Part shown: piece after piece, positions 1-8,408 of the stretch
Layout: the number at the start of each line of letters is the position of its first letter
Numbering within the stretch: position 1 is the first letter of the stretch
Assembly: GCF_000422705.1 (NCBI RefSeq)
Contig: NZ_AUGO01000001.1
Span: 434,001 to 498,000 of the forward strand
Direction: 5' to 3'
DNA: 64,000 nt
Source of the DNA: Flavobacterium soli DSM 19725
GTDB lineage: Bacteria; Bacteroidota; Bacteroidia; Flavobacteriales; Flavobacteriaceae
Notes under the pieces: generated by a model
Databases searched by the model: none
Seen by the model: the letters and a program-made list of their open reading frames with translations, nothing else
What the model was told of the DNA's origin: nothing
Position numbers and translations under genes: made by a program

Positions 1-37
1 ATCCCTGAACCTTGTACCATAAATCTTGTACCTTATT

Positions 38-1615
38 TTAGTTATATTTCGCTGAAACTTCTTTCGCCACGTTCTCGATAACATCAGTAATTTTGTCATC
101 AAGTTTACCAGCTTTTAAAGCATCAAGAGTATCTCTGTGTTTTGCATTCAAGAATTCCAAGAAATCTTTCTCGAATTCTTTTACTTTATTTACAGGAACA
201 TTTCTCAACAAGTTTTTAGAACCTGCATAGATAATAGCCACCTGATCTTCAACAGTATAAGGATCGTTCAAGCCTTGTTTCAAGATTTCAACGTTTCTCT
301 TACCTTTTTCAATTACGTTCAACGTAACCGCATCAAGATCAGAACCGAATTTAGCAAACGCTTCCAATTCACGGAATTGTGCTTGATCCAATTTTAAAGT
401 ACCTGATACTTTTTTCATTGATTTGATTTGAGCATTACCTCCAACACGCGATACCGAAATACCTACGTTAATAGCAGGACGAACCCCAGAGTTAAACAAA
501 TCTCCATCAAGGAAAATCTGTCCATCGGTAATCGAAATTACGTTTGTTGGGATATATGCAGAAACGTCACCTGCTTGAGTTTCGATAATTGGCAAAGCTG
601 TTAATGAACCACCACCTTTAACGATTCCTTTGATAGAATCTGGCAAGTCATTCATGTTTTTAGCGATGTCATCATTAGCGATAACTTTACAAGCTCTTTC
701 TAATAAACGAGAGTGTAGGTAGAAAACGTCTCCAGGATAAGCCTCACGACCCGGTGGTCTTCTCAACAAAAGAGAAACCTCACGGTATGCAACTGCTTGT
801 TTAGACAAATCATCATAAACAATTAATGCTGGACGACCTGAATCTCTAAAGTATTCTCCGATTGCAGCACCTGCCATTGGAGCATAAACCTGCATTGGAG
901 CAGGATCAGAAGCATTTGCAGCAACAATAACCGTGTAAGCCATTGCACCTTTTTCTTCTAACATTTTAGCGATTGAAGCTACAGTTGAAGCTTTTTGCCC
1001 AATTGCAACATATATACAGAATACAGGCTGACCTGCATCATAAAATTCTTTTTGGTTTAGGATAGTATCCAAACAAACTGTTGATTTACCAGTTTGACGG
1101 TCACCAATCACAAGCTCTCTTTGTCCACGACCAACTGGGATCATAGCATCAACTGCTTTTACTCCTGTTTGCAATGGTTCAGTAACTGGCTGACGGAAGA
1201 TAACTCCAGGAGCTTTTCTTTCCAATGGCATTTCATATAAAGTTCCACCGATTGGCCCTTTTCCGTCGATAGGAAAACCAAGTGTGTTCACGATACGACC
1301 TACCATTTCTTCACCTACTTTTAGAGAAGCGATACGTTGTGTTCTCTTAGCAGTTGAACCTTCTTTGATACCTGTTGATGGTCCTAAAAGTACCACACCC
1401 ACGTTATCTTCTTCAAGGTTCAAAACGATAGCTTCAAGACCGTTATCGAATTCTACTAACTCTCCGTATTGAACGTTTGATAACCCGTAGATACGAGCGA
1501 TACCATCTCCAACATTCAAAACTGTTCCAACTTCTTCCAGCGTTGCACCAGATTCAAAACCTGATAATTGCTTTTTTAATATTGCTGAAATTTCAGCAGG
1601 TTTAATTTCCGCCAT
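38..1615 (-). CDS. atpA: F1Fo ATP synthase subunit alpha
   Basis: Non-catalytic nucleotide-binding subunit of the F1 head, which with beta forms the alpha3beta3 hexamer at the cytoplasmic face of the membrane. The 525-residue length is normal for AtpA. The P-loop GDRQTGKS lies at residues 171-178, preceded by RGQREL, and the C-terminal third carries the SRVGG segment expected near the arginine-finger region. It is the last gene of the atp block in this window, 14 bp after atpH. atpG would be expected just beyond the left edge. The beta and epsilon genes are not here, fitting the split arrangement common in Flavobacteria. Identification is essentially certain. Confidence 0.98.
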   Translation of the reverse strand: MAEIKPAEISAILKKQLSGFESGATLEEVGTVLNVGDGIARIYGLSNVQYGELVEFDNGLEAIVLNLEEDNVGVVLLGPSTGIKEGSTAKRTQRIASLKVGEEMVGRIVNTLGFPIDGKGPIGGTLYEMPLERKAPGVIFRQPVTEPLQTGVKAVDAMIPVGRGQRELVIGDRQTGKSTVCLDTILNQKEFYDAGQPVFCIYVAIGQKASTVASIAKMLEEKGAMAYTVIVAANASDPAPMQVYAPMAGAAIGEYFRDSGRPALIVYDDLSKQAVAYREVSLLLRRPPGREAYPGDVFYLHSRLLERACKVIANDDIAKNMNDLPDSIKGIVKGGGSLTALPIIETQAGDVSAYIPTNVISITDGQIFLDGDLFNSGVRPAINVGISVSRVGGNAQIKSMKKVSGTLKLDQAQFRELEAFAKFGSDLDAVTLNVIEKGKRNVEILKQGLNDPYTVEDQVAIIYAGSKNLLRNVPVNKVKEFEKDFLEFLNAKHRDTLDALKAGKLDDKITDVIENVAKEVSAKYN

Positions 1616-1629
1616 AATTATATAAATAA

Positions 1630-2163
1630 CTAGTTACTTAATTCTCTTTTTAAAACTTTTAATCTATTGGCAATTGAAGCGTTATATTGCTTGTCGCCTA
1701 TTGTCAAGATAAAACCACCAATGATAGACTCATCAACAATATTCTCAATGGTAATCTTTTTATTTGAAAACTCTCTGATTTTTTCAGAAACTTTGGCTTC
1801 AAGAGCTGCATCCAATGGAATAGCTGTTGTAACCTTTGCCACTTCAAAACCGTTCATTTCATTCGATTGCAAAACATATTGTGAAGCAACGCTTTCTAAA
1901 ATCTCGAATCTTTTGTTTTCGAACAACAAGTGAAAAAGACCTTTGGTCACTCCATTTGCTGAAGCAAAAACTTCTGTCAAGGCACTTTCTTTAACGTTTA
2001 CAGAAATCGTTGGGTTTTGAATAAAAGTACTCAATTCCTCGTTTTCATTAATTGTTGAAGAAATCAAAACCATATCATTATAGACTTCTGTGGCAACACC
2101 TTGTGAGATGGCCAAGTCTAAAATTGCTTTCGCATAACGAATTGCTGCTCTAGTTCCTGACAT
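1630..2163 (-). CDS. atpH: F1Fo ATP synthase subunit delta
   Basis: Peripheral-stalk subunit that ties the b subunits to the top of the F1 head (OSCP/delta family). The 177-residue length fits. The N-terminal helical domain and the C-terminal segment [20 protein letters not shown] (about residues 142-161) match the family's conserved end, where a G-G-x-x-x-x-x-G-D pattern is diagnostic. It lies 1 bp after atpF and 14 bp before atpA, so it is co-transcribed. Synteny alone would identify it, and nothing about it looks unusual. Confidence 0.96.
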   Translation of the reverse strand: MSGTRAAIRYAKAILDLAISQGVATEVYNDMVLISSTINENEELSTFIQNPTISVNVKESALTEVFASANGVTKGLFHLLFENKRFEILESVASQYVLQSNEMNGFEVAKVTTAIPLDAALEAKVSEKIREFSNKKITIENIVDESIIGGFILTIGDKQYNASIANRLKVLKRELSN

Positions 2164-2164
2164 A

Positions 2165-2656
2165 TTAGTTTAATTTTACGTCACCCAACATTTTCTCAAC
2201 CAATTTGGTTTGAGCTTCTTTGTTAGATAATTCGTCTTTCAATAATTTTTCAGCGATATCAAGAGATAATGATGAAACTTGAGCTTTCAATTCAGCCATA
2301 GCTGCATTTTTCTCTGCTGCAATTGCTGCTTTAGCTTGCTCGATCATTCTTTCTCCTTGAAGTTGAGCTTCTTGTTTAGAATCAGCAATCATTTTGTCTT
2401 TCATTTCACGTGCTTCTTTCAATAAAGCATCACGTTCCATTCTAGCTTCTTGCAAGATGCGTTCGTTATCAGCAGTTAAATTTTGCATCTCTCTACGAGC
2501 TGCTTCTGCAGATGCCAAAGCATTGTTAATCGATTCCTCACGGCTTTTTACAGCTCCCAAGATTGGCTTCCAAGCAAATTTTGCCAAAAGAAAGAAGAAA
2601 ACAATAAAGATAATTGTTGTCCAAAAAATTAAACTCTCTGGTGAAGTTAATTGCAT
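2165..2656 (-). CDS. atpF: F1Fo ATP synthase subunit b
   Basis: Membrane-anchored stator subunit of Fo. The protein has 163 residues: a single hydrophobic helix at about residues 8-28, followed by KPI and then a long charged coiled-coil region rich in Ala, Glu, Lys and Arg that reaches up to delta. This is the standard b-subunit layout and length. The gene follows atpE after a 79-bp gap that contains a hairpin with a T run on the coding strand, so its expression is likely lower than that of atpE. It is 1 bp from atpH. Confidence 0.97.
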   Translation of the reverse strand: MQLTSPESLIFWTTIIFIVFFFLLAKFAWKPILGAVKSREESINNALASAEAARREMQNLTADNERILQEARMERDALLKEAREMKDKMIADSKQEAQLQGERMIEQAKAAIAAEKNAAMAELKAQVSSLSLDIAEKLLKDELSNKEAQTKLVEKMLGDVKLN

Positions 2657-2690
2657 AAGATTGTATATTTAAATTTGTTTGTCTTTTTTA

Positions 2691-2727
2691 AAAAAACTTC
2701 CTGGAGCCAACCGCTACAGGAAGTTTT
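2691..2727 (-). terminator. Intra-operon hairpin with T run between atpE and atpF
   Basis: On the minus strand, immediately after atpE, an 11-bp perfect stem (forward arms AAAACTTCCTG at 2693-2703 and CAGGAAGTTTT at 2717-2727) with a 13-nt loop is followed by seven T residues. This is the form of an intrinsic terminator, yet atpF, atpH and atpA lie downstream in the same direction. The likely role, by inference, is partial termination or protection of the upstream mRNA end, so that subunit c is made in excess over b, delta and alpha. Confidence 0.75.
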
Positions 2728-2735
2728 AGTTTTAA

Positions 2736-2951
<216 letters not shown>

Positions 2952-2973
2952 TTAATAATTAATAAAACACAAA

Positions 2974-4116
2974 TTAATGATGATCGTGCTCTGCTACAGC
3001 CTGACCAATAAACAATGCAGATAACAACGTGAAGACATAAGCTTGCAACGCTGCAACTAGCATTTCTAGAACACTCATAAACAATACAAACGCTCCAGAA
3101 ATTGGAGAAACCGCAACTGTATCAAATATAAAGATTAAGGAAACTAAACTCAAGATGATGATGTGACCTGCCGTGATGTTTGCAAACAAACGAATCATCA
3201 AGGCGAAAGGTTTTGTCAACATTCCGATAATTTCTACAGGAACCATGATTGGTGCTAACCAAAAAGGAACTCCTGGTGTATTGAAGATGTGACCCCAATA
3301 ATCTTTGTTTCCGCTGAAAGTTGTAACCAAGAACGTAATAAATGCCATTACAAAAGTAAAGTAGATATTCCCTGTCAAGTTAGAACTGAAGGGGAAGAAT
3401 GGAATCAATCCGATAAGGTTGTTGATCCATATAAAGAAGAAGATTGTTAGAAGATACGGCATGTATTTTCCGTATTTTTTTTCTCCAATATTTGGTCTGG
3501 CGATTTCGTCTCTAACAAAAGTTACCAATGGTTCCAAGAAACCAGCGATTCCTTTTGGTGCTTTTGGGTTCTTCTTGTATGATCTTGCAACTGCAAGAAA
3601 CAACAAGAATAATATGATGGTTGACATCAGCATTGAGAACACATTCTTTGTGATTGAAAAATCTAAAGGTCTTGCATCAAATGCAAAAGCTCCGTTTTTT
3701 CTTTCTTCTTCTGTCAATGTTTCAAATTTATCTTTGTAGAAAATTACTTCTTTGTAACGCACCAATTCTTGTCCGTTTACATCCACAACGTGATGACCTT
3801 CATTGTCGTGGTGGAATTTCTCAGAAGAAAAAATTTCCAAACCATTATTAGTCCACAAAATAACTGGAAGGTAAAATGAAATTGGATGTCCGCCCCAATC
3901 TGCAATGTGAAATTCGTGAGCATCTCCAATGTGAGAATTGATTAATTCTGTAGCATTGAATTCTTTTTCCTCGTGAGCCGCTTCACCGTGGTGTTCAGCA
4001 ACAGCTTCAGTGGTAACATGAGTACTGTCAACAGCAGGATTAGCAAATCCAACGAACGGAATACATGCTACAATAGCAGCGAATAAGAACTGAAGTGGTT
4101 TATTTGAAATTACCAT
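2974..4116 (-). CDS. atpB: F1Fo ATP synthase subunit a with long N-terminal extension
   Basis: Fo stator subunit forming the two proton half-channels against the c-ring. The essential arginine is R309 within MIRLFANITAGH. At 380 residues it is about 110 longer than the E. coli protein. The extra part is N-terminal: a signal-peptide-like hydrophobic stretch (residues 8-25), then a His/Glu-rich region to about residue 155 that should lie in the periplasm, before the first core membrane helix. Such extensions are known in Bacteroidota. A good -7 box (4158-4165) lies 42 nt upstream, so the structural atp genes can be transcribed separately from the upstream sprE/bactofilin/atpZ genes. Confidence 0.97.
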   Translation of the reverse strand: MVISNKPLQFLFAAIVACIPFVGFANPAVDSTHVTTEAVAEHHGEAAHEEKEFNATELINSHIGDAHEFHIADWGGHPISFYLPVILWTNNGLEIFSSEKFHHDNEGHHVVDVNGQELVRYKEVIFYKDKFETLTEEERKNGAFAFDARPLDFSITKNVFSMLMSTIILFLLFLAVARSYKKNPKAPKGIAGFLEPLVTFVRDEIARPNIGEKKYGKYMPYLLTIFFFIWINNLIGLIPFFPFSSNLTGNIYFTFVMAFITFLVTTFSGNKDYWGHIFNTPGVPFWLAPIMVPVEIIGMLTKPFALMIRLFANITAGHIIILSLVSLIFIFDTVAVSPISGAFVLFMSVLEMLVAALQAYVFTLLSALFIGQAVAEHDHH

Positions 4117-4157
4117 TATTAAATTGTGTATCTAATTTTACGTTTCAAAAATTTTTG

Positions 4158-4165
4158 CAAAGGTA
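4158..4165 (-). promoter_or_regulatory. -7 promoter box (TACCTTTG) upstream of atpB
   Basis: Minus-strand match to the Bacteroidota housekeeping -7 consensus TAnnTTTG, 42 nt before the atpB start codon in the 134-bp gap after the AtpI-like gene. It suggests an internal promoter for atpB-E-F-H-A. A clear -33 TTG at the usual spacing was not found. Confidence 0.6.
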
Positions 4166-4250
4166 CATATTTAATTCACAATTGAAAATATATCAATTAA
4201 TTTTTAGAAAATAAGCGTTTGATTGTGCAATTTCGTAATAATGTCATTCT

Positions 4251-4634
4251 TTAGGTCTTGTTTATTAAACGAATTGCAAAAATTGTCTCAAAAAATAAAA
4301 ACAAAAAATAGGGAATAAAAAAGGTTGCAACATCAGGAATACGGTCAATTGTGTCGGATTGTATCAACGGAATTAAAAAAACCACAGCCGCCATCATCTT
4401 TACCACACTAATTCCCATGAAGCTGTAACCGGTATAATCGGGGAAATTTTTGTTTACAAAAAGTAAAAAAAGATAGGATAGTATTGTAACTACAATATGA
4501 AAAATATAAATACTTAGGGTAGAATAGAAAAAAACCGTGTCTTTAAAAAGAGTTGTCACAACAAAATATTGTATGACAAATAGCACAATCGAAAATGGCA
4601 GAAAATATTTTATAAAGTTAACGAATCGAGACAT
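4251..4634 (-). CDS. Four-helix membrane protein in the AtpI position (DUF6168-like)
   Basis: Membrane protein of 127 residues with four hydrophobic helices (roughly residues 12-30, 37-60, 72-92 and 102-122) and a positively charged C-terminus. I recognise it as resembling the Bacteroidota family DUF6168, from memory. It sits exactly where atpI lies in other genomes, between atpZ (2 bp upstream) and atpB, and has the same size and helix count as AtpI, which helps assemble the c-ring and supplies Mg2+. The sequence is not obviously AtpI, so an AtpI-like role is inferred from position and topology only. Confidence 0.7.
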   Translation of the reverse strand: MSRFVNFIKYFLPFSIVLFVIQYFVVTTLFKDTVFFYSTLSIYIFHIVVTILSYLFLLFVNKNFPDYTGYSFMGISVVKMMAAVVFLIPLIQSDTIDRIPDVATFFIPYFLFLFFETIFAIRLINKT

Positions 4635-4636
4635 TA

Positions 4637-4858
4637 TTATTTATTTAGATTTTTAACCTGCCTTATAACATTATATAGTGCGATAAAAACAGAAAATAGC
4701 GATAATATTATCGTAAAAATAGACGAATTGGTGTATTTTTCATCGAGCCAAATACCAAGATAAGTGAATGCAAAAATGATTACCCCCATTTGAATTGGAA
4801 TGTTCATCATCATGATCCATTTATTAAACGGTCTTTTGTTCGGGTCCTGATTCTCCAT
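4637..4858 (-). CDS. AtpZ/AtpI-family small membrane protein
   Basis: Protein of 73 residues with two membrane helices (about residues 14-34 and 44-63) separated by a short loop WLDEKYTNSS, then a basic C-terminal tail. This is the layout of AtpZ, a small protein encoded at the head of many atp operons that works with AtpI in c-ring assembly and Mg2+/Ca2+ handling. The helix-1 motif GVIIFAFTYLGIWLDEKY is typical of the family. Its first 35 bases overlap the end of the bactofilin gene in another frame, implying translational coupling. Confidence 0.85.
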   Translation of the reverse strand: MENQDPNKRPFNKWIMMMNIPIQMGVIIFAFTYLGIWLDEKYTNSSIFTIILSLFSVFIALYNVIRQVKNLNK

Positions 4859-5234
4859 CGTTGGGTTTTGGGTTTTTGATATTGGGTCTCATAAAACAGG
4901 ATGCACTAAAATCGGCTCCAGGTTCTACTGCTAGTTTTCCGCAGATGACTTCTCCGTGAATACTGGCTTTTGATTTTACGTTCAGGATTTCTTTAACCTC
5001 GATTTTTCCGTCAAATTTTCCTTCGATATCTGCGTTTTTGCAAATAATATCGCCGATGACACTTCCTGCCGGACCAATTACTATCTTTCCTTTTGAAGAA
5101 AAATTTCCAACAAGTTCCCCGTCCAATCGAAAATCGGCTTGCGAAATGATATCGCCTTTTATAAGCGTTCCTTCTACAATTCTATTGGTTTTTCCTAAAA
5201 GGTCTGTATAAGTTTTGGGGCTTTTCTCAAACAT
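4824..5234 (-). CDS. Bactofilin (polymer-forming cytoskeletal protein)
   Basis: Protein of 136 residues dominated by a bactofilin domain (about residues 15-110), a right-handed beta-helix built from short repeats such as G-x-I-x-x-x-A-x-x-x-x-G. Visible elements are NRIVEGTLIKGDI, LDGELVGNF, GKIVIGPAGSVIGDI and ADIEGKFDGKI. Bactofilins polymerise without nucleotide on the inner face of the membrane and organise cell-shape or envelope machinery. It starts 2 bp after sprE and overlaps atpZ by 35 bp, so all are likely one transcript. A short charged, Pro/Asn-rich C-terminal tail follows the domain. Confidence 0.92.
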   Translation of the reverse strand: MFEKSPKTYTDLLGKTNRIVEGTLIKGDIISQADFRLDGELVGNFSSKGKIVIGPAGSVIGDIICKNADIEGKFDGKIEVKEILNVKSKASIHGEVICGKLAVEPGADFSASCFMRPNIKNPKPNDGESGPEQKTV

Positions 5235-5236
5235 TT

Positions 5237-8101
5237 TTATGGCTTTTTCGGTTCTTCTTCGTCTTTTTCTTGAGGTGGTGTTGGCACTTGCAAAGATGGT
5301 GATTCTTTTTGCTGAGTTGTCGGTCTCGCTTTTCTAGAAGGTTTTTCGGGTGATTTGTTAGTATCCGTATTCCCTTGATTAGTTTTTTGAGTCTCTTTTT
5401 GAATGTTAGTTCCCGCTGGAGAAACTGGATCGGTACTTACTGGAATGGGTTCTTGTTTTGGACGAGGCTTTAGATATTCTTCCAGATTTTTCTTGATCTG
5501 TACAATCTTATAATTCTCACTCGAAATAACAATTGCCGTTTCGGTAATTTTATAATCTTTGTAGTCTCTCAATATCGTCAAAATATCATTTGCATTCACT
5601 TCATTATCCATACCGTGAATCACTAAAAAGTTTTCCGTCATGGTATAAATATCTGTAGAGTAAGTCAGCTTTTGAGCCGTTCTTTCGGTTGTGAATTTCT
5701 TTACTTTCTCGATTAAAACTTTTGTTTTCGGATCTTCGATATTGGTAAATTGGTAGAGAATATTCCAATTCTTTGCAGGTTCGGCATCAAATTTTAATTT
5801 TTCCAAATACGGAATATTTTTTGCCAAAAGCTGTTCAGCATCTTTACCTTCGGAACTGTTTGGATAATTCAACGCCACGAAATTCAATACTTTTTTATAT
5901 TCTTCTAACCCTTTTAATTTTCCTATCGTATGGGCTTTCAATAACTCAAATTTCGAAACAATATCTTCCCCAGTATATTGATCGATTGCAGCTTCGGCTT
6001 CTTCCAAAACCGTAAACAAGTCGCCTTGTTCATATTTGGCATACAAATTATTGTACCTTGCTTCTGGCGATTGGCTCAAAGCTGTTTCAGATGGATTACT
6101 ACTGCTCAAAATTTGAGCATATCTTGATTCTGGATACTTAGAAATGATTTGGTTTTTCATTACAACTGCCTTGTTCGGATCGATTATTTCATAGATCTTA
6201 AACAAATGATACATCGACGGAAGAATCAATCGTTCTTCAGGATTGTTTTTTAGCAACTGCTCCAATTTATTGGCTGCCAATTGATATTCCTTAAATTTTT
6301 CCTTATAAATAAGTCCTAACTGGTAATAGGCAAAATTTCTTTCCTTGGCAAGCTCGTCAATTTCTGTTTGCTTTGTTGGAAGTTGGCTAATATAAAAATC
6401 CGTAGTATACCTTGGATCTTTGGCTTTTTCGGTTTCTTTTTCTTTAGCATTTTCTACATCAGCGACAGCATCTTCATCTTCTTCTTCATCAACTGTCTTG
6501 GATTGTCCTGCCGAAAAACGCCAATTATCCTGCAAGGCCCGTTGTCCCCATTTTTTCCTGAATTCGTTTTTCCCATAGGAAACGGTCGTGGGATTATAGA
6601 AATAAAATTGAGTTGTAGCACTTGATGGTCGAGGTCCCAAATCTTGAGGTGGAGCTATTGCAGATCTTGAATCGTCTTTGGTACTTGGATTATTATTTTG
6701 TTTAGGGTCTCTGGATGCAACATCGCCGTTACCCGAATTATTTAAGCGTTCGGCAATTTCCTGACGTTTTTTTTCTTCGGCAGCGGCTTTTTCATCCGCT
6801 ATTTTCAGCTTGGTGATATACTCATCAAAATATTGCCTTCTTCCTGCATCCGACAAGGCAACCAAATTTAGAATACTGTCATTTTTTTGTGCAATTGCCT
6901 CATATTTAATGACGTCCTCAAGGTTTTCTCTTTTCTTTTTGATGTATTTATGTTCACGAGTCCTTGCATCCAATTTCACCAATGTGCTGTCATAATATTT
7001 TCCAGCTGTTGGATATTTTGCATTATCAAAATAAATCGTGGCTAGATTTCTATAGTTAGAAGCTGCCAAATATTGATCTTCAGATTTTGCTCGAAGTGAA
7101 ACATTGTAGTACTTTATAGCCTGCTTGTCATTTTTTTGAGCATCATAGAACAAAGCCATTTGGTGGTTGATAAAATCCAAAAATGGTCGGTTTTCTCGGT
7201 CTTCTAATAAATCATTGAATTTTTCTACAAAGGCCAAAGTGTCGCCTGTTTTGAAGTTAAATTGTTTCGCTTGCTGCAAATGAGCCTGAATCACATAGCG
7301 TCTTGGCGATTTTCTATTCATGTCAATCACCGATTGATAAGCCACAAATGAGCTGTCTTTTTGACCCAATTCATCAAAAACTTGACCCAGGATAAAACGG
7401 TATCTTGCTTTTTCTTCGTTTGATTTTGTAAATTCGGTAGCCAATCTCAATTTGGCGACAGCACTATCTTTTTCTTGCAAATTGAGGAAAGCTTGAGCCA
7501 GAGTTGCATTTGCATCAGCAAAAATCTGATCCTTGAATTTTATTTCTTTTAATAATCTTCTCAGGTTGGTTACCGCCAATGCATCGTTTTCCATTCGCAT
7601 ATTGGTTTTTTCCCTCCAAATTTTCACTTCGTAGATTTTATCGCTTTCTGGATATTTGTATAAAACATAGTTGAAGGCTTCCAGAGCGGGAACAAATCGC
7701 TGATCATAATACCTCGATTTTCCAAGCAACAGGTGAGCTTCATCCATTTGCGGATTTTTCTCTTTTCCTTCAATATTCATTGAGCGTTTTTGGATGGCCT
7801 TGGTGGCTTTTTCTTCGGCACGTTCAAAATTGGCATTTTTTTGAACGTCTCCAGGCATTTTGTTTTCCTTAGATACGGTCATTCTTTCAACCGGAAGGCG
7901 TTCCCAAAAATTGTCTTTGTATTGTAATTTTAATTCTTCGACGCCTTTTTCCAAAGCAACGTTTCCGTGATAAAGCACGTTAAATTTGGTATTCAAGGCT
8001 TGGAATTCTCGATTTACCCACTTGTCTTTTTTGGTAGAACAAGCAATGATTAGGACAACAAATAGCGAGAGTGAAAGATATTTTAGTATGCTGGTTTTCA
8101 A
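5237..8101 (-). CDS. sprE: SprE/PorW-like TPR lipoprotein of gliding and type IX secretion
   Basis: Large lipoprotein (954 residues) with a lipobox ending at C21 in LIIACS, followed by a conserved N-terminal block (KDKWVNREFQALNTKFNVLY) and many tetratricopeptide-like helical repeats to about residue 800. A Gln/Ser/Pro-rich low-complexity insert lies near residues 440-490, and the tail is Pro/Lys/Glu-rich. This matches Flavobacterium SprE and Porphyromonas PorW, outer-membrane-associated proteins that link the type IX secretion translocon to its motor and are needed for gliding and secretion. It is first in a run with bactofilin and atpZ. Assignment rests on N-terminal block, length and repeats; other TPR lipoproteins are less likely. 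Confidence 0.85.
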   Translation of the reverse strand: MKTSILKYLSLSLFVVLIIACSTKKDKWVNREFQALNTKFNVLYHGNVALEKGVEELKLQYKDNFWERLPVERMTVSKENKMPGDVQKNANFERAEEKATKAIQKRSMNIEGKEKNPQMDEAHLLLGKSRYYDQRFVPALEAFNYVLYKYPESDKIYEVKIWREKTNMRMENDALAVTNLRRLLKEIKFKDQIFADANATLAQAFLNLQEKDSAVAKLRLATEFTKSNEEKARYRFILGQVFDELGQKDSSFVAYQSVIDMNRKSPRRYVIQAHLQQAKQFNFKTGDTLAFVEKFNDLLEDRENRPFLDFINHQMALFYDAQKNDKQAIKYYNVSLRAKSEDQYLAASNYRNLATIYFDNAKYPTAGKYYDSTLVKLDARTREHKYIKKKRENLEDVIKYEAIAQKNDSILNLVALSDAGRRQYFDEYITKLKIADEKAAAEEKKRQEIAERLNNSGNGDVASRDPKQNNNPSTKDDSRSAIAPPQDLGPRPSSATTQFYFYNPTTVSYGKNEFRKKWGQRALQDNWRFSAGQSKTVDEEEDEDAVADVENAKEKETEKAKDPRYTTDFYISQLPTKQTEIDELAKERNFAYYQLGLIYKEKFKEYQLAANKLEQLLKNNPEERLILPSMYHLFKIYEIIDPNKAVVMKNQIISKYPESRYAQILSSSNPSETALSQSPEARYNNLYAKYEQGDLFTVLEEAEAAIDQYTGEDIVSKFELLKAHTIGKLKGLEEYKKVLNFVALNYPNSSEGKDAEQLLAKNIPYLEKLKFDAEPAKNWNILYQFTNIEDPKTKVLIEKVKKFTTERTAQKLTYSTDIYTMTENFLVIHGMDNEVNANDILTILRDYKDYKITETAIVISSENYKIVQIKKNLEEYLKPRPKQEPIPVSTDPVSPAGTNIQKETQKTNQGNTDTNKSPEKPSRKARPTTQQKESPSLQVPTPPQEKDEEEPKKP

Positions 8102-8123
8102 TTTCGAAACGTTTTTATTTATT

Positions 8124-8137
8124 ATGTAGCGCTACAT
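8124..8137. promoter_or_regulatory. 14-bp perfect palindrome upstream of sprE
   Basis: ATGTAGCGCTACAT is a perfect palindrome centred about 30 nt upstream of the sprE start codon. No TAnnTTTG box is obvious next to it. It could be an operator for a dimeric regulator or a small repeated element; the sequence alone does not decide. Confidence 0.4.
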
Positions 8138-8324
8138 TTTTATTAGTCATTTGCATTTTACTTGGCTTTTTTTCAATCGCGTTTAAGTGATGCTCATTTC
8201 ATAACTTTCAAAACACAATTTTAGTATAATGACTGGTAAAAATACGTTTCTTTTTGATATGTGGAAAAAAAAGGTTCTTTTTTTGTTTTGGACGATTCAT
8301 TGATCCAACCTTTTAAAAAAATAA

Positions 8325-8390
8325 AACCATTAAGAGATTAAGAAAATTAAGCTGTTGTGACGACTTAATTTTCTTAATTCCTTAATGGTT
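8325..8390. repeat. 27-bp inverted repeat, probable transcript end of the ABC operon
   Basis: The arms at 8325-8351 and 8364-8390 match at 25 of 27 positions around a 12-nt loop. The outer sequence reads AACCATTAAG. A T run follows on the minus strand, so the structure could terminate the ABC transporter operon, which ends at 8409. A single AACCATTAAGGA-like arm also occurs near 45242, suggesting a repeated chromosomal element. Confidence 0.6.
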
Positions 8391-8408
8391 CAAAAAAATT
8401 ATATATTT

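Larger units (their letters stand above)
8102..8408. other. Intergenic region between the sprE and ABC operons
   Basis: This 307-bp stretch has no plausible gene. It holds the 14-bp palindrome near sprE, a T-rich middle, and a large imperfect inverted repeat (8325-8390) next to the ABC ATPase stop codon that probably terminates that operon. No clear -7 box for sprE was found. Confidence 0.6.

Noticed and set aside
137..1472. Plus-strand open frames opposite atpA
   Set aside because: Shadow frames of a strongly conserved gene; low-complexity translations without motifs or promoter boxes.
3419..3851. Plus-strand open frames opposite atpB
   Set aside because: Antisense to membrane-helix codons; no start context or similarity to known proteins.
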